DNA of 64,000 nucleotides, taken from contig CACZJL010000002.1 of NCBI GenBank assembly GCA_902781505.1, forward strand, positions 124,001 through 188,000. Reading direction: 5' to 3'. Below the pieces are notes generated by a model. It saw nothing but the letters and a program-made list of their open reading frames with translations. It did not search any database and was not told the DNA's origin. The number at the start of each line of letters is the position of its first letter. Within the stretch, counting starts at the first letter, position 1. Source of the stretch: an uncultured Lachnospiraceae bacterium. GTDB taxonomy: Bacteria > Bacillota > Clostridia > Lachnospirales > Lachnospiraceae. The translations under genes and the position numbers were made by a program. Of this stretch, positions 33,269 through 42,479 are shown in pieces.

Positions 33269-34267
33269 TTATCTTGAAACTTCGTTTCCGGCAGCGGCAA
33301 ATGCAAGCTTGTTTACTTCGTCAACTGTTACAAGGTTGAAGTCGCCGCTTACTGTGTGCTTTAAGCAGGATGCTGCGTTTGCAAATTCAACAGCCTTCTG
33401 TGTGTCGTAGTTGTTGATATATGCATAGATGAGGCCTGCGCAGTATGCGTCGCCGGCACCGATGTAGTCAAGAATAGACATGTAGAATTCCTTGGAGTAG
33501 TAAGCCTTGTCTGTGTAAATCATGGACTGAAGCTTGAATGTTGTGATAGATGTTTCAGTTCTCCAAACGGAAGCTACGCACTTGAATGGGAACATCTTCA
33601 TAAGTTCCTGAGCTACGTATTCCTGTGGGTGCTCCTGGCCTGTTGTGTCAAGCTGGAAGATGCCGATTGCGTCATCTTCGTTAGCTACGCAGATGTCTAC
33701 GTAAGGACAGATTTCAGACATGACCTTGTTAGCTGTTGCGCCGTCCCAGAGCTTGCTTCTGTAGTTAAGGTCGCAGGATACTGTGATTCCGCGCTTCTTA
33801 GCTTCCTTACAAGCTGCGATGCAGGCGTCAGCGAGTTCAGGGCTGACTGCCGGAGTGATTCCGGAGAAGTGGAACCAGGTCACACCTTCAAAAATCTTAT
33901 TCCAGTCATATTCTGCGCACTTGGAAAGGGCAAATGCACTTCCGGCACGGTTATAAATAACAGAAGTAGGGCGCTGGCTTGTCTTCTTCTCGAGGAAGTA
34001 GATGCCAATCTGCTGACCACCGCGAACGATGTTTGATGTGTCAACGCCAAACTTGCGAAGTGAGTTGACGCCAGCCTGTCCGATTGGGTGAGCTGGTAAC
34101 TTAGTTACGTAAGAAACGTCTACGCCAAAATTTGAAAGGGAAACAGCTGTGTTGGCTTCACCGCCGCCGTATACTGCTTCGTATTCCTCAGTCTGTGTGA
34201 AACGCAGATTGTTCTGTGGTGAGAGACGGAGAAGAAGCTCTCCGAATGTGATGACTTTCTGACCCAT
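33269..34267 (-). CDS. kdgK: 2-dehydro-3-deoxygluconokinase (KDG kinase)
   Basis: PfkB-family sugar kinase, 332 residues, that phosphorylates 2-keto-3-deoxygluconate to KDPG. The substrate-side motif GGGEANTAVSLSNFG and the ATP/anion-hole motif DYIGAGDAYCAG, with the catalytic aspartate, are intact. TFGELLLRLSP at the start is typical of KDG kinases. I set the start at 34267 because AGGAGGATCAC precedes that ATG; the longer frame to 34333 runs through the promoter leader. KDG is the endpoint of pectin and uronate breakdown, which fits the pectinases elsewhere in the window. It is divergent from icd. Confidence 0.88.
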   Translation of the reverse strand: MGQKVITFGELLLRLSPQNNLRFTQTEEYEAVYGGGEANTAVSLSNFGVDVSYVTKLPAHPIGQAGVNSLRKFGVDTSNIVRGGQQIGIYFLEKKTSQRPTSVIYNRAGSAFALSKCAEYDWNKIFEGVTWFHFSGITPAVSPELADACIAACKEAKKRGITVSCDLNYRSKLWDGATANKVMSEICPYVDICVANEDDAIGIFQLDTTGQEHPQEYVAQELMKMFPFKCVASVWRTETSITTFKLQSMIYTDKAYYSKEFYMSILDYIGAGDAYCAGLIYAYINNYDTQKAVEFANAASCLKHTVSGDFNLVTVDEVNKLAFAAAGNEVSR

Positions 34268-34349
34268 GTGATCCTCCTGATAATCCATTCCATCTAATAT
34301 ACTAATATGCAGTAACCGTCTGATTGAAAGCACTTACATACACCAAAAT

Positions 34350-34378
34350 ATTATAGCGCAAATGATTCGAATTGTCAT
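34350..34378 (-). promoter_or_regulatory. Promoter of kdgK (minus strand)
   Basis: ATGACA (34373-34378), a 17-base spacer and a perfect TATAAT (34350-34355), read on the minus strand. The leader is about 75 bases. Confidence 0.8.
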
Positions 34379-34443
34379 AAATAATATTTCGGAAAATGAT
34401 CTCAAAATCTGAAGGCTGGAAAGAAGGGGCTCGTGCACACCCG

Positions 34444-34472
34444 TTGCAATTTAGTGTGCAAAAGTGTATGAT
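34444..34472 (+). promoter_or_regulatory. Promoter of icd-hflX
   Basis: TTGCAA (34444-34449), 17 bases, then TATGAT (34467-34472). Confidence 0.75.
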
Positions 34473-34564
34473 GTTGATGTTTATGAGACCATGCCGGTGA
34501 GCTGTGAGCAGCGTGAAGGGAATGTCACGTCCGGCAGATTTGTATGAAAAAGGAGAGGAACAGC

Positions 34565-35776
34565 ATGAGCAAGATTCAGATGAAGACACCACTTGTTGAG
34601 ATGGATGGCGACGAGATGACAAGAATTCTCTGGAAGCTGATTAAAGAGGAGCTTCTTGAGCCATATATCGATCTGAAGACAGAATACTATGATTTAGGAC
34701 TGAAGTACCGTGATGAAACGGACGATCAGGTAACAACCGATGCAGCTCTTGCAATCAAGAAGTATGGCGTAGGCGTTAAGTGTGCTACAATTACACCAAA
34801 CGCAGCTCGCGTAACAGAATATGGTTTAAAGAAGATGTATAAGAGCCCTAATGGTACACTCCGTGCTATTCTTGACGGAACTGTATTCCGTGCACCAATC
34901 ATTGTAAAGGGAATTGAACCATATGTTCAGAACTGGACTCAGCCTATTACAATTGCACGTCACGCATATGGCGACGTATATAAGGCTTCTGAGTTAAAGA
35001 TTCCAGGCGCCGGTAAGGCTGAACTGGTATTTACCGCAGAAGACGGAACAGAGACAAGAGAACTGATTCATGAGTTCAAGGGAGCAGGCGTTCTTCAGGG
35101 AATGCACAACCTTGACAAGTCTATCGATTCTTTCGCACACAGCTGCTTTAACTATGCACTCGACACGAAGCAGGATCTGTGGTTTGCAACGAAGGACACA
35201 ATTTCAAAGAAATATGACCACACATTCAAGGACATTTTCCAGGAAGTATTTGACAACGAATATAAGGAGAAGTTTGAAAAGGCTGGTATTACATACTTCT
35301 ACACACTGATTGATGACGCTGTAGCAAGAGTTATCCGTTCTAACGGCGGATTTATCTGGGCATGCAAGAACTACGACGGAGACGTTATGTCTGACATGGT
35401 AGCTACTGCATTCGGTTCCCTTTCCATGATGACTTCTGTGCTGGTTTCCCCAGAGGGAAATTATGAGTACGAAGCAGCTCACGGAACGGTTCAGAGACAC
35501 TACTACAAGTATCTTAAGGGCGAAGAGACATCCACGAACCCACTTGCAACAATCTTTGCATGGAGCGGCGCACTTCGTAAGAGAGGTGAGTTAGATGAAC
35601 TTCCTGAACTTAGAGAATTTGCCGATAAGTTAGAAAAGGCCTGCATCGACACAATCGAAGGCGGACACATGACAAAGGATCTCGCACTGATTACAAAGAT
35701 GGAGAACCCTGTAGCTGAGAATACAGAGAATTTCATTCAGTGCATCAAAACTACACTTGAAGGTCTGTTAAAGTAA
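34565..35776 (+). CDS. icd: NADP-dependent isocitrate dehydrogenase
   Basis: 403-residue homodimeric enzyme that oxidises isocitrate to 2-oxoglutarate. The sequence ([16 protein letters not shown] at the start, [25 protein letters not shown]) belongs to the type II IDH group shared with eukaryotic cytosolic enzymes, not the Escherichia coli Icd type. The metal-binding aspartates lie in [12 protein letters not shown] and NYDGDVMSD. The start is ATG 34565, preceded by AGGAGAGGAA; the in-frame ATG at 34544 would lie upstream of it. In an anaerobe with a partial TCA cycle its main job is glutamate precursor supply. hflX begins three bases after the stop. Confidence 0.94.
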   Translation: MSKIQMKTPLVEMDGDEMTRILWKLIKEELLEPYIDLKTEYYDLGLKYRDETDDQVTTDAALAIKKYGVGVKCATITPNAARVTEYGLKKMYKSPNGTLRAILDGTVFRAPIIVKGIEPYVQNWTQPITIARHAYGDVYKASELKIPGAGKAELVFTAEDGTETRELIHEFKGAGVLQGMHNLDKSIDSFAHSCFNYALDTKQDLWFATKDTISKKYDHTFKDIFQEVFDNEYKEKFEKAGITYFYTLIDDAVARVIRSNGGFIWACKNYDGDVMSDMVATAFGSLSMMTSVLVSPEGNYEYEAAHGTVQRHYYKYLKGEETSTNPLATIFAWSGALRKRGELDELPELREFADKLEKACIDTIEGGHMTKDLALITKMENPVAENTENFIQCIKTTLEGLLK

Positions 35777-35779
35777 TTT

Positions 35780-37048
35780 ATGGAATATACTACAAGCGAA
35801 GCAAAGGAGCGTGTCATACTGATCGGAGTCGCAACAGACTCCGAAGAGAGTACGGCACGCTCTCTTTCTGAATTAAAAGAACTTGCAAAAACAGCAGGAG
35901 CGGAGACTCTTGGTACCTGCATTCAGGTACGCGACAGACAGGATCCGGGAACCTATATCGGTTCCGGTAAGATTCTGGAAGTTGCGGCGATGATTGCAGA
36001 ACTTGGAGCGACCGGCATTATCTGTGATGATGAATTGTCACCGGCACAGCTTAGAAACCTCGAAGACGCACTGAATACTAAGGTTATGGATCGCACCATG
36101 GTTATCCTCGACATTTTCGCCGGCAGAGCGAATTCCAAAGAGGGCAAGGTGCAGGTTGAGATGGCGCAGTTGAAGTACCGCATGACGCGTCTTTCCGGCT
36201 TCGGTAAGGATATGAGCCGTTTGGGCGGTGGTATCGGAACGCGTGGTCCGGGTGAAAAGAAACTCGAGACGGACAGAAGAATTATCAGAAATCAAATCAG
36301 CAGGCTCTCAAAAGAACTTAAGGAAATGCAGGGCCACCGCGATGTGACAAGAAAACAAAGAAGTCGAAACTCTGAAATTGTTGCGGCGATTGTAGGCTAC
36401 ACAAATGCGGGCAAATCGACGCTTCTTAATTATCTTACGGATGCGCAGGTGCTCTCAGAAGATGAGCTCTTTGCAACGCTTGATCCGACGACCCGCGCGC
36501 TGACTTTGCCAAATGGCGAGAAGATTCTTCTGACTGATACGGTTGGATTTATTGATAAGCTTCCTCATAACCTGATTGAGGCGTTTAAGAGCACCCTTGA
36601 AGAGGCGAAATATGCGGACATTCTGGTTCATGTGGTCGATGCTTCAAATCCGGATTATCTGCACCAGATGGAGGTCGTTTATTCGACATTAAAAGAGCTT
36701 GGCGTCGAAGGAAAGAAAATTGTGACACTGTTTAACAAGTGTGATCAAGTTCGCCTGCTTTCTGAACCTCCGGTTCTTCGTGATTTCCATGCGGATGAGT
36801 GCTGCGAAATTTCTGCACTTTCCGGGGAAAATGTCGAAGAGTTTCTGCATGTGTTAGAGCAGTTTATTAAAGAGCAGAGAATTGATATTGAACTGGTGAT
36901 CCCGTATCCGAAGACGGGACTGCTGCAGCTGCTTCGTGCAGGTGGACAGCTCATTTCCGAGGATTACAGGGAAGACGGTATTGCGTTGAAGGCTTCTGTA
37001 GCGAATGAAGTGTATCAGAAGGTGCTCGCTGAGCTGAAGAAGAACTGA
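35780..37048 (+). CDS. hflX: Ribosome-associated GTPase HflX
   Basis: 422-residue GTPase that splits or rescues stalled 70S ribosomes under stress. The N-terminal HflX domain includes QDPGTYIGSGK and the RMTRLSGFGKDMSRLGGGIG block with the coiled coil that follows. The G domain has GYTNAGKST, TLDPTTR, DTVGFI and NKCD. The start ATG is three bases after the icd stop and has no clear ribosome binding site of its own, so translation is probably coupled to icd. Confidence 0.95.
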   Translation: MEYTTSEAKERVILIGVATDSEESTARSLSELKELAKTAGAETLGTCIQVRDRQDPGTYIGSGKILEVAAMIAELGATGIICDDELSPAQLRNLEDALNTKVMDRTMVILDIFAGRANSKEGKVQVEMAQLKYRMTRLSGFGKDMSRLGGGIGTRGPGEKKLETDRRIIRNQISRLSKELKEMQGHRDVTRKQRSRNSEIVAAIVGYTNAGKSTLLNYLTDAQVLSEDELFATLDPTTRALTLPNGEKILLTDTVGFIDKLPHNLIEAFKSTLEEAKYADILVHVVDASNPDYLHQMEVVYSTLKELGVEGKKIVTLFNKCDQVRLLSEPPVLRDFHADECCEISALSGENVEEFLHVLEQFIKEQRIDIELVIPYPKTGLLQLLRAGGQLISEDYREDGIALKASVANEVYQKVLAELKKN

Positions 37049-37123
37049 AGGCGCCGGCGCGCGCCAAAGTACTTGTAGTATGCAAGGCGTTCGGACGACG
37101 TCGCGACAAGGAAGGAGAATGGT

Positions 37124-37627
37124 ATGATTATTATTGCAGCGGTTGACAGAAACTGGGCAATTGGAAAGAATAACGGCCTGTTGGTCGCAATTCCTGAGGA
37201 TCAGAAGCTGTTTCGAATGGAGACAGAAGGCAAGACTCTGATTATGGGAAGAAAGACCTTCGAGTCTCTTCCGGGTGGAATGGCGCTTCCATTAAGACGC
37301 ACCATTGTTCTGACTTCAAAGGAAGATTATGAGGCGCGTGGTGCAGAAGTGGCCCACAGCGTGGAAGAAGTGCTCGATTTAATCAGCATGACACCGACGG
37401 ACCAGGTCGTAGTAGCAGGCGGTGCGAGCATCTACAGAACATTTGCCGAGTACTGCGATGAGGCGCATATTACAAAGATTGATTTTGAGTATGATGCAGA
37501 TACATATATGCAGAATCTCGATGAAGATCCGGAATGGTCGGTGACTCAGGTGAGTGATGAGAAGACGTATTTTAACCTGATTTACGAATTCGTACATTAT
37601 GAAAGAAAAAATGCAAAGAAGTATTGA
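37124..37627 (+). CDS. folA: Dihydrofolate reductase
   Basis: 167-residue NADPH-dependent enzyme that keeps folate in the tetrahydro form for thymidylate and purine synthesis. IIIAAVDRNWAIG at the N-terminus, IPEDQKLFR with the active-site acid, TLIMGRKTFESLP for cofactor binding and VVVAGGASIYRTF are typical. The start follows AAGGAGAA. No thyA is next to it. The infC promoter overlaps its stop codon, so the two transcripts are separate. Confidence 0.93.
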   Translation: MIIIAAVDRNWAIGKNNGLLVAIPEDQKLFRMETEGKTLIMGRKTFESLPGGMALPLRRTIVLTSKEDYEARGAEVAHSVEEVLDLISMTPTDQVVVAGGASIYRTFAEYCDEAHITKIDFEYDADTYMQNLDEDPEWSVTQVSDEKTYFNLIYEFVHYERKNAKKY

Positions 37628-37652
37628 CAGAGTATGGTGGGTCTGATAGAAT
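37624..37652 (+). promoter_or_regulatory. Strong promoter of infC-rpmI-rplT
   Basis: TTGACA (37624-37629), 17 bases, then TAGAAT (37647-37652). The -35 overlaps the end of folA. Confidence 0.85.
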
Positions 37653-37658
37653 TGCACT

Positions 37659-37833
37659 GTTGTAAAAACGAAGCAGAGATTCCACTCTCACCTCAGCACT
37701 TAATTACAGTGACTCGGGTTCAATATGACAGTGATAAGCATTTGCTTACCGCATCTTTATTGACTTTACTAAGTGGATGATCTGATTCATCCACTTATTT
37801 TTTTTTTTAAGGTAACTTTGGGAGGACAAGACA
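37659..37833 (+). ncRNA. infC-rpmI-rplT leader RNA (L20-leader type) with attenuator
   Basis: About 175 bases between the promoter and infC form a structured leader that ends in a perfect 10-bp terminator stem (37771-37780 with 37787-37796) and a long T run to about 37808. In Firmicutes this operon is controlled by ribosomal protein L20 binding such a leader and causing early termination. Position, gene order and terminator support that here. I matched it by context and not by a covariance model. Confidence 0.7.
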
Positions 37834-38343
37834 ATTAGTAACGAAATGCAGATCAACGAAATGATTCGTGACCGTGAGGTAAGAGTCATTGGGGAACAGG
37901 GACAGCAGCTTGGAGTTATGTCTTCAAGAGAGGCACTTGATATGGCAAGAGAAGCAGGAGTAGACCTTGTAAAGGTTTCACCATCCGCTAAGCCACCAGT
38001 ATGTAAGCTGATCGATTATGGTAAGTACCGTTACGAGATGGACCGTAAGGCCAAGGAACAGAAGAAGAAGCAGAAATCACTTGATGTGAAGGAAGTTCGT
38101 CTGTCACCAAACATCGATGTCAACGATCTTAACACCAAAAGTAATGCCGCAAGGAAATTCCTTGAAAAGGGAAATAAGGTCAAGGTCACTCTTCGTTTCC
38201 GTGGCCGTGAGATGACACGTATCGATGCAAGCCGTCATATTCTTACAGATTTTGCGGAGAAGCTTGCAGACATCGCTGTTATTGATAAGGCACCTAAGAT
38301 GGAAGGACGTTCTATGTCCATATTCTTAGCTGTTAAGCGGTAA
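37834..38343 (+). CDS. infC: Translation initiation factor IF-3, rare ATT start
   Basis: 169 residues that bind the 30S subunit and check start-codon choice. GGGAGG at 37820-37825 is spaced eight bases from an ATT codon at 37834, giving ISNEMQINEMIRDREVRVIG, the normal IF-3 N-terminus. Starting at the first ATG (37846) would lose four residues and place the site too far away. Rare AUU starts are known for infC, where IF-3 represses its own mRNA. The linker and C-domain (SPSAKPPVCKLIDYGKYRYE, VKVTLRFRGREM) are standard. It is first in the operon with rpmI and rplT. Confidence 0.93.
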   Translation: MSNEMQINEMIRDREVRVIGEQGQQLGVMSSREALDMAREAGVDLVKVSPSAKPPVCKLIDYGKYRYEMDRKAKEQKKKQKSLDVKEVRLSPNIDVNDLNTKSNAARKFLEKGNKVKVTLRFRGREMTRIDASRHILTDFAEKLADIAVIDKAPKMEGRSMSIFLAVKR

Positions 38344-38387
38344 TCGGAATTCAACAAACAATCGAAAGAGTTTAAGGAGGATTTATT

Positions 38388-38585
38388 ATGCCAAAGGTTA
38401 AGACAAAAAGAGCAGCAGCAAAGCGCTTTAAGATCACAGGAACAGGAAAGCTTAAGAGAATGAAGGCTTACAAGAGCCATATCCTCACAAAGAAGACAAC
38501 TAAGAGAAAGAGAAACTTACGTCATGCAGCTATGACAGATGCTACAAACGTAAAGACAATGAAGAAGATCATGCCATATCTCTAA
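38388..38585 (+). CDS. rpmI: 50S ribosomal protein L35
   Basis: 65 residues, very basic, with [20 protein letters not shown] at the N-terminus and [16 protein letters not shown] in the middle, the normal L35 layout. AAGGAGG precedes the start. It lies between infC and rplT in the usual order. Confidence 0.97.
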   Translation: MPKVKTKRAAAKRFKITGTGKLKRMKAYKSHILTKKTTKRKRNLRHAAMTDATNVKTMKKIMPYL

Positions 38586-38633
38586 TTTGAGATTTGACAC
38601 GTGAACAGTTGATTTTTAGGAGGATTTTTTAAA

Positions 38634-38990
38634 ATGGCAAGAATTAAAGGCGGATTAAACGCAAAGAAGAAGCACAATAGAGTATTAAAGTTGGCTAAGG
38701 GTTACAGAGGCGCTCGTTCTAAGCAGTACAGAGTTGCTAAGCAGTCCGTAATGAGAGCTCTTACAGAGTCTTTCGCTGGCCGTAAGCAGAAGAAGAGACA
38801 GTTCAGAAGCCTCTGGATCGCTCGTATCAATGCCGCAGCTAGAATCAACGGACTTTCTTACAGCAAGTTCATGTTCGGCTTAAAGAAGGCTAACATCGAC
38901 CTCAACAGAAAGGTACTTGCTGATATGGCAGTTAACGATGCTGAAGGTTTTGCTAAGCTTGCAGAAGCAGCTAAGGCCCAGCTCGCATAA
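38634..38990 (+). CDS. rplT: 50S ribosomal protein L20
   Basis: 118 residues, basic, with [20 protein letters not shown] at the start and [20 protein letters not shown] in the globular part. It assembles early on 23S rRNA and is the likely repressor of this operon through the leader RNA. AGGAGG precedes the ATG. A terminator-like structure follows. Confidence 0.97.
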   Translation: MARIKGGLNAKKKHNRVLKLAKGYRGARSKQYRVAKQSVMRALTESFAGRKQKKRQFRSLWIARINAAARINGLSYSKFMFGLKKANIDLNRKVLADMAVNDAEGFAKLAEAAKAQLA

Positions 38991-39009
38991 TTAAACACTG
39001 AAACGTTTA

Positions 39010-39066
39010 GGGGCGTGTGCACAGGAATCTCAGGGTCACCTGAGCCCTGCGCCAGGCCCTTTTTTC
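39010..39066 (+). terminator. rplT terminator
   Basis: A compound G+C-rich structure with an inner CTCAGG/CCTGAG hairpin, an outer pairing toward GGCCC, and a T run at 39060-39065. The exact fold is uncertain. Confidence 0.65.
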
Positions 39067-39144
39067 TTTATTCTTCGATGTCGGAACCGCTCTTTTGCAT
39101 GGAAGACGGCACGGGGACAATTTTTAGGAAATAGAGGATTTGTT

Positions 39145-40191
39145 ATGAAGGCAATGTTAAAGAAGTGCAGTGCCATTGCGTTTGCCGTGCTTTTTGGGGC
39201 GACACTTGTGGCATGTAATACAGACATTAAGGTCGATTATGGCTATGATCCGGCCTCTTACGTAACACTTGGACAGTATAAGGAAATTCCGGCTGATATT
39301 GATCAGACAGGAATTGTGAATGCTGTAATTGAAGAGCGTGTAAAGGCTGATTTAAAGGATTATATAACGTATTCTGAGGTAGACAGAGCAGCACAGAATG
39401 AGGATAGCGTAAAGGTTACATTCCGCGGATCTGTCGGTGGATCTGTCAACGAAGGTTTTTCGGCAGATGATTACGAATTCATCATCGGAACCGATCAGTT
39501 TCCAATTGATGGATTTGCAGATGCCTTAATCGGAATGAAAAAGGGTGATTTCAAGTCCGTAATATTAAAGGTTCCTGACAATTATCAGGCGGCGCCTGAG
39601 TATTCTGGCGAGAGAATTGTATTTGATATCACAATGGATGCGGTTGGACAGCCGATCGTGCCGATGGTAACCGATGCATTTGTCAAGGAGAATTTAGGCT
39701 ACGATTCAGTAGATGCTTACCATACAGCAATTAAGGAAAAGTATGATTCTCAGATTCAGGAGCGTATCACAAAGGCGAAGAAAGAAGCTGTACTTAAGCA
39801 GCTTTCTGAGAATAACAAGGTAAATGGCTATCCTCAGAGTCTGTATGATCAGAGAAGCAGCGATTTATCTACGTCTATTCTGTTCTACTCAACACTCTAT
39901 GATGAGGATAACGAAACTTACTGTCAGAGAGTATTTGGCATGTCTTTTGACGACTATGTTTTAAACAGCGTTAATCAGGAGCTGATTTTGGAAGCAATTG
40001 CCGTGAAGGAAGGCCTGAAGGTTACTGAGTACGAGTACAAGGGTGACCTTGATGACTTCGCAAGCCAGGTTGGATTCGGAAGCAAGGATGATATGCTGAA
40101 GAAATACGATAAGGACTATATCGTAAAGCAGATGATCAATAATAAGGCTCAGCAGCTTGTATTAGACTCTGCAGTATACAATATAAAATAA
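39145..40191 (+). CDS. Lipoprotein with trigger-factor-like chaperone/FKBP domain
   Basis: 348 residues. A lipoprotein signal peptide ends in the lipobox LVAC (cysteine at 27), so the protein is anchored outside the membrane. The remaining part resembles trigger factor without its ribosome-binding domain. Residues about 85-175 look like the FKBP-type isomerase domain (DSVKVTFRGSVGG, YEFIIGTDQFPIDGFADALIGMKKGD). About 180-345 match the helical C-terminal arms (VTDAFVKENLGYDSVDAYHTAI). I infer an extracytoplasmic foldase for secreted proteins, a role otherwise filled by PrsA. AGAGGA precedes the start. It is monocistronic and ends at a bidirectional terminator. Confidence 0.88.
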   Translation: MKAMLKKCSAIAFAVLFGATLVACNTDIKVDYGYDPASYVTLGQYKEIPADIDQTGIVNAVIEERVKADLKDYITYSEVDRAAQNEDSVKVTFRGSVGGSVNEGFSADDYEFIIGTDQFPIDGFADALIGMKKGDFKSVILKVPDNYQAAPEYSGERIVFDITMDAVGQPIVPMVTDAFVKENLGYDSVDAYHTAIKEKYDSQIQERITKAKKEAVLKQLSENNKVNGYPQSLYDQRSSDLSTSILFYSTLYDEDNETYCQRVFGMSFDDYVLNSVNQELILEAIAVKEGLKVTEYEYKGDLDDFASQVGFGSKDDMLKKYDKDYIVKQMINNKAQQLVLDSAVYNIK

Positions 40192-40262
40192 AATGTCTTT
40201 CTGGCAAATGTCACGGTATCCCGGCTGTTTAGCATGGATACGGACATCTGTCCTAAGGCACT

Positions 40263-40306
40263 AAAAAAGGATTCCCTTATGTCTACACATAAGCGAATCC
40301 TTTTTT
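40263..40306. terminator. Bidirectional terminator between the lipoprotein gene and uppP
   Basis: A near-perfect inverted repeat: a 12-base outer arm with A and T runs on both ends, plus an inner CTTATGT/ACATAAG. It serves both convergent genes. Confidence 0.9.
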
Positions 40307-40327
40307 ATTACTTTTTGTATGTGCAGG

Positions 40328-41161
40328 TTACATCTGAATGATGAAGCTTGCAAGAATTACAACGATTCCGAGTGCGATACGGTAGTAGCCGAAAATCTTA
40401 AAGTCATGACTCTTGATGTAGGCCATCAGGAATTTGATGATGAAGACGCTGACTACAAAGGAAACAATGCATCCAACAAGAAGGATGGCAAGTTCTGCAC
40501 CGGTGAAGGCAAGTCCGAACTTCGCAATCTTAAGAAGAGAAGCACCGAACATGACCGGAATTGCAAGGAAGAACGTGAATTCAGCAGCTGCCTTTCTTGA
40601 AACTCCAATAAGTAACGCACCGATGATAGTGGCACCGGAACGTGAAGTTCCCGGGAATACTGCAGCGCATACCTGAAACAGACCGATGTAGAATGCAGTC
40701 TTAAAGGTAATCTGTGATACCTTGGTCATCTTAGGTGTCATTCCTTTTTCATGGTTCTCAACAAGGATGAAGAGAATACCAACAATGATGAGTGCCAGTG
40801 CAACCGGCAGCGGATGATAGAAGAGTTCGTCAATCTTGTCATCGAACAGGACGCCGATAATTGCAGCCGGGACGCAGGCGATGATAATCTTCAGCCAGAG
40901 ACGACAGGTACTTTTCTTAAGCTTTACCTTTCCCTCGTCTTTTGTTAGTGGCCAGAGACGACCGAAATAAAGAACTACAACAGCAAGAATCGCACCGAGC
41001 TGAATGACAACTTCGAACATGGAGAAAAATCCGGACGAAACGTTATCAAAATTCAGCAGACTGTTCAGCAAAATCATATGACCTGTTGAGCTGACCGGGA
41101 GCCATTCCGTGATACCTTCAACAATTCCGTAAAGTACGGAAATCAGAATATCAAAAAGCAT
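40328..41161 (-). CDS. uppP: Undecaprenyl-diphosphatase (UppP/BacA)
   Basis: 277-residue membrane enzyme that dephosphorylates undecaprenyl pyrophosphate to recycle the lipid carrier of wall synthesis; extra copies give bacitracin resistance. The two active-site motifs are present: GIVEGITEWLPVSSTGH near the start and PGTSRSGATI in the middle. About eight helices are visible. AAGGAGG precedes the ATG at 41161. Confidence 0.96.
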   Translation of the reverse strand: MLFDILISVLYGIVEGITEWLPVSSTGHMILLNSLLNFDNVSSGFFSMFEVVIQLGAILAVVVLYFGRLWPLTKDEGKVKLKKSTCRLWLKIIIACVPAAIIGVLFDDKIDELFYHPLPVALALIIVGILFILVENHEKGMTPKMTKVSQITFKTAFYIGLFQVCAAVFPGTSRSGATIIGALLIGVSRKAAAEFTFFLAIPVMFGASLLKIAKFGLAFTGAELAILLVGCIVSFVVSVFIIKFLMAYIKSHDFKIFGYYRIALGIVVILASFIIQM

Positions 41162-41266
41162 AAAAGCCTCCTTTTTTAAATTTTTGTGTGCTTAGTGTAA
41201 CATACCAGTGCATGTTTTAAAACAAGTTTAAAAATGGCCTTCGAGCGGGGGATAAGCGTTTCAAAA

Positions 41267-41713
41267 TCAGTTGCGGCCGGTGCTTCCGAAGCCGCCTTCG
41301 CCACGTTCTGATTCTGCGAGAGTATCAGCTTCTTCAAATTCAGCGGTAAAGTAAGGCGCAAAACAAATCTGAGCAATGCGGTCGCCCTTGGCAACGGTGA
41401 AGCTCTCAGAAGAATGGTTGTGAAGTGCAACCATGATTTCTCCCCGATAGTCGGAATCGATGACGCCAACCTTGTTAGCAGGAGCAATGCCATGCTTGCA
41501 GGCATAACCGCTTCGTGCATAGACCAGTCCGACAACGCCGTTTGGAATCTCAAATGCGAGGCCGGTATGGAAGAATGCAGTTTCGCCCGGGGCGAGAACG
41601 GTATCTTCCGTGATGGAATAGAGGTCGCTTCCTGCGGCAAATGGAGTGCCATAGCTTGGTACATGCGCCTCTTCGTTCAATTTCTTAAATTTTACCTGAA
41701 TATTTGTAATCAT
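41267..41713 (-). CDS. dut: Deoxyuridine 5'-triphosphate nucleotidohydrolase (dUTPase)
   Basis: 148-residue trimeric dUTPase that hydrolyses dUTP to dUMP, keeping uracil out of DNA and supplying dTMP synthesis. The five motifs can be followed: AGSDLYS, ARSGYACKHG, NKVGVIDSDYRGEI with the catalytic aspartate, KGDRIAQI and the C-terminal RGEGGFGSTGRN arm. The start is ATG 41713 after AAAGGATTT; the longer frame is not preferred. It is 40 bases downstream of nrdG on the same strand, so both may form one nucleotide-metabolism operon. Confidence 0.94.
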   Translation of the reverse strand: MITNIQVKFKKLNEEAHVPSYGTPFAAGSDLYSITEDTVLAPGETAFFHTGLAFEIPNGVVGLVYARSGYACKHGIAPANKVGVIDSDYRGEIMVALHNHSSESFTVAKGDRIAQICFAPYFTAEFEEADTLAESERGEGGFGSTGRN

Positions 41714-41753
41714 CACAAATCCTTTCTTTATCTTTGCTGCGCAAATGCAGCGA

Positions 41754-42287
41754 TTACATCTTGAACCGGGAAACATCAACAAGCACGATTTCGCCGCGCT
41801 TTAATGTTTCCTGTACGTCAATTGTTCTCTGGTTAGAAGAACCCTTGAACTCCAGCGTAATATCCTTTAATTCTTCTTTAAACTCGCCATCTACAAGGAC
41901 ATCAATCATGGAAAGAATCTCTTTGGTTTCCGGCCATTCCTTCATTTTGCCTTCCAGCATATCTTCTATTACGTATCCGGAAAATGCCCAGATGCTCTTA
42001 TTTGGAACTTCTTTTTTCACTCTCTTTAAGAACGGAAGCAGGCATTTCTGATTTTCATGCTCAAACGGTTCACCGCCAAGCAGGGTGAGCCCCTGAATAT
42101 AAGGAGCTTTTAAGTGTTCAATCAGTTCGTCTTCTGTTTCTTGAGTGAAGGGGGAACCATAATTAAAATCCCAGGTCACCTGATTAAAGCAGCCAGGGCA
42201 GTGATGTGTACATCCTGAGACGAACAATGAGACCCTGCAGCCAGGTCCGTTCGCGATATCCGGCATCTTGATTTCTGCATAATTCAT
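41754..42287 (-). CDS. nrdG: Anaerobic ribonucleotide reductase activating protein
   Basis: 177-residue radical SAM activase that installs the glycyl radical on NrdD. The iron-sulfur motif is CTHHCPGC (CxxxCxxC), placed after GPGCRVSLFVSG, and LTLLGGEPF is the SAM-binding GGE motif. AAAGGAGG precedes the ATG at 42287. Its usual partner nrdD is not in the window; dut follows instead. Confidence 0.92.
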   Translation of the reverse strand: MNYAEIKMPDIANGPGCRVSLFVSGCTHHCPGCFNQVTWDFNYGSPFTQETEDELIEHLKAPYIQGLTLLGGEPFEHENQKCLLPFLKRVKKEVPNKSIWAFSGYVIEDMLEGKMKEWPETKEILSMIDVLVDGEFKEELKDITLEFKGSSNQRTIDVQETLKRGEIVLVDVSRFKM

Positions 42288-42479
42288 GAGAAGATACCTC
42301 CTTTACGTAATTCTTCTCTATTATACTCGAATCCACAGATTTACGCACGGTGAAGATTTCCATACTAGAATCATGAGAATAAATCTGTAAAATCAAGATA
42401 ATTAACCCCTTTAACGACAGTACATACAGAAAAATCGTGATATTCTTAGCTCATCAAAAAAGTGTTTAGGAGGTCGAGT

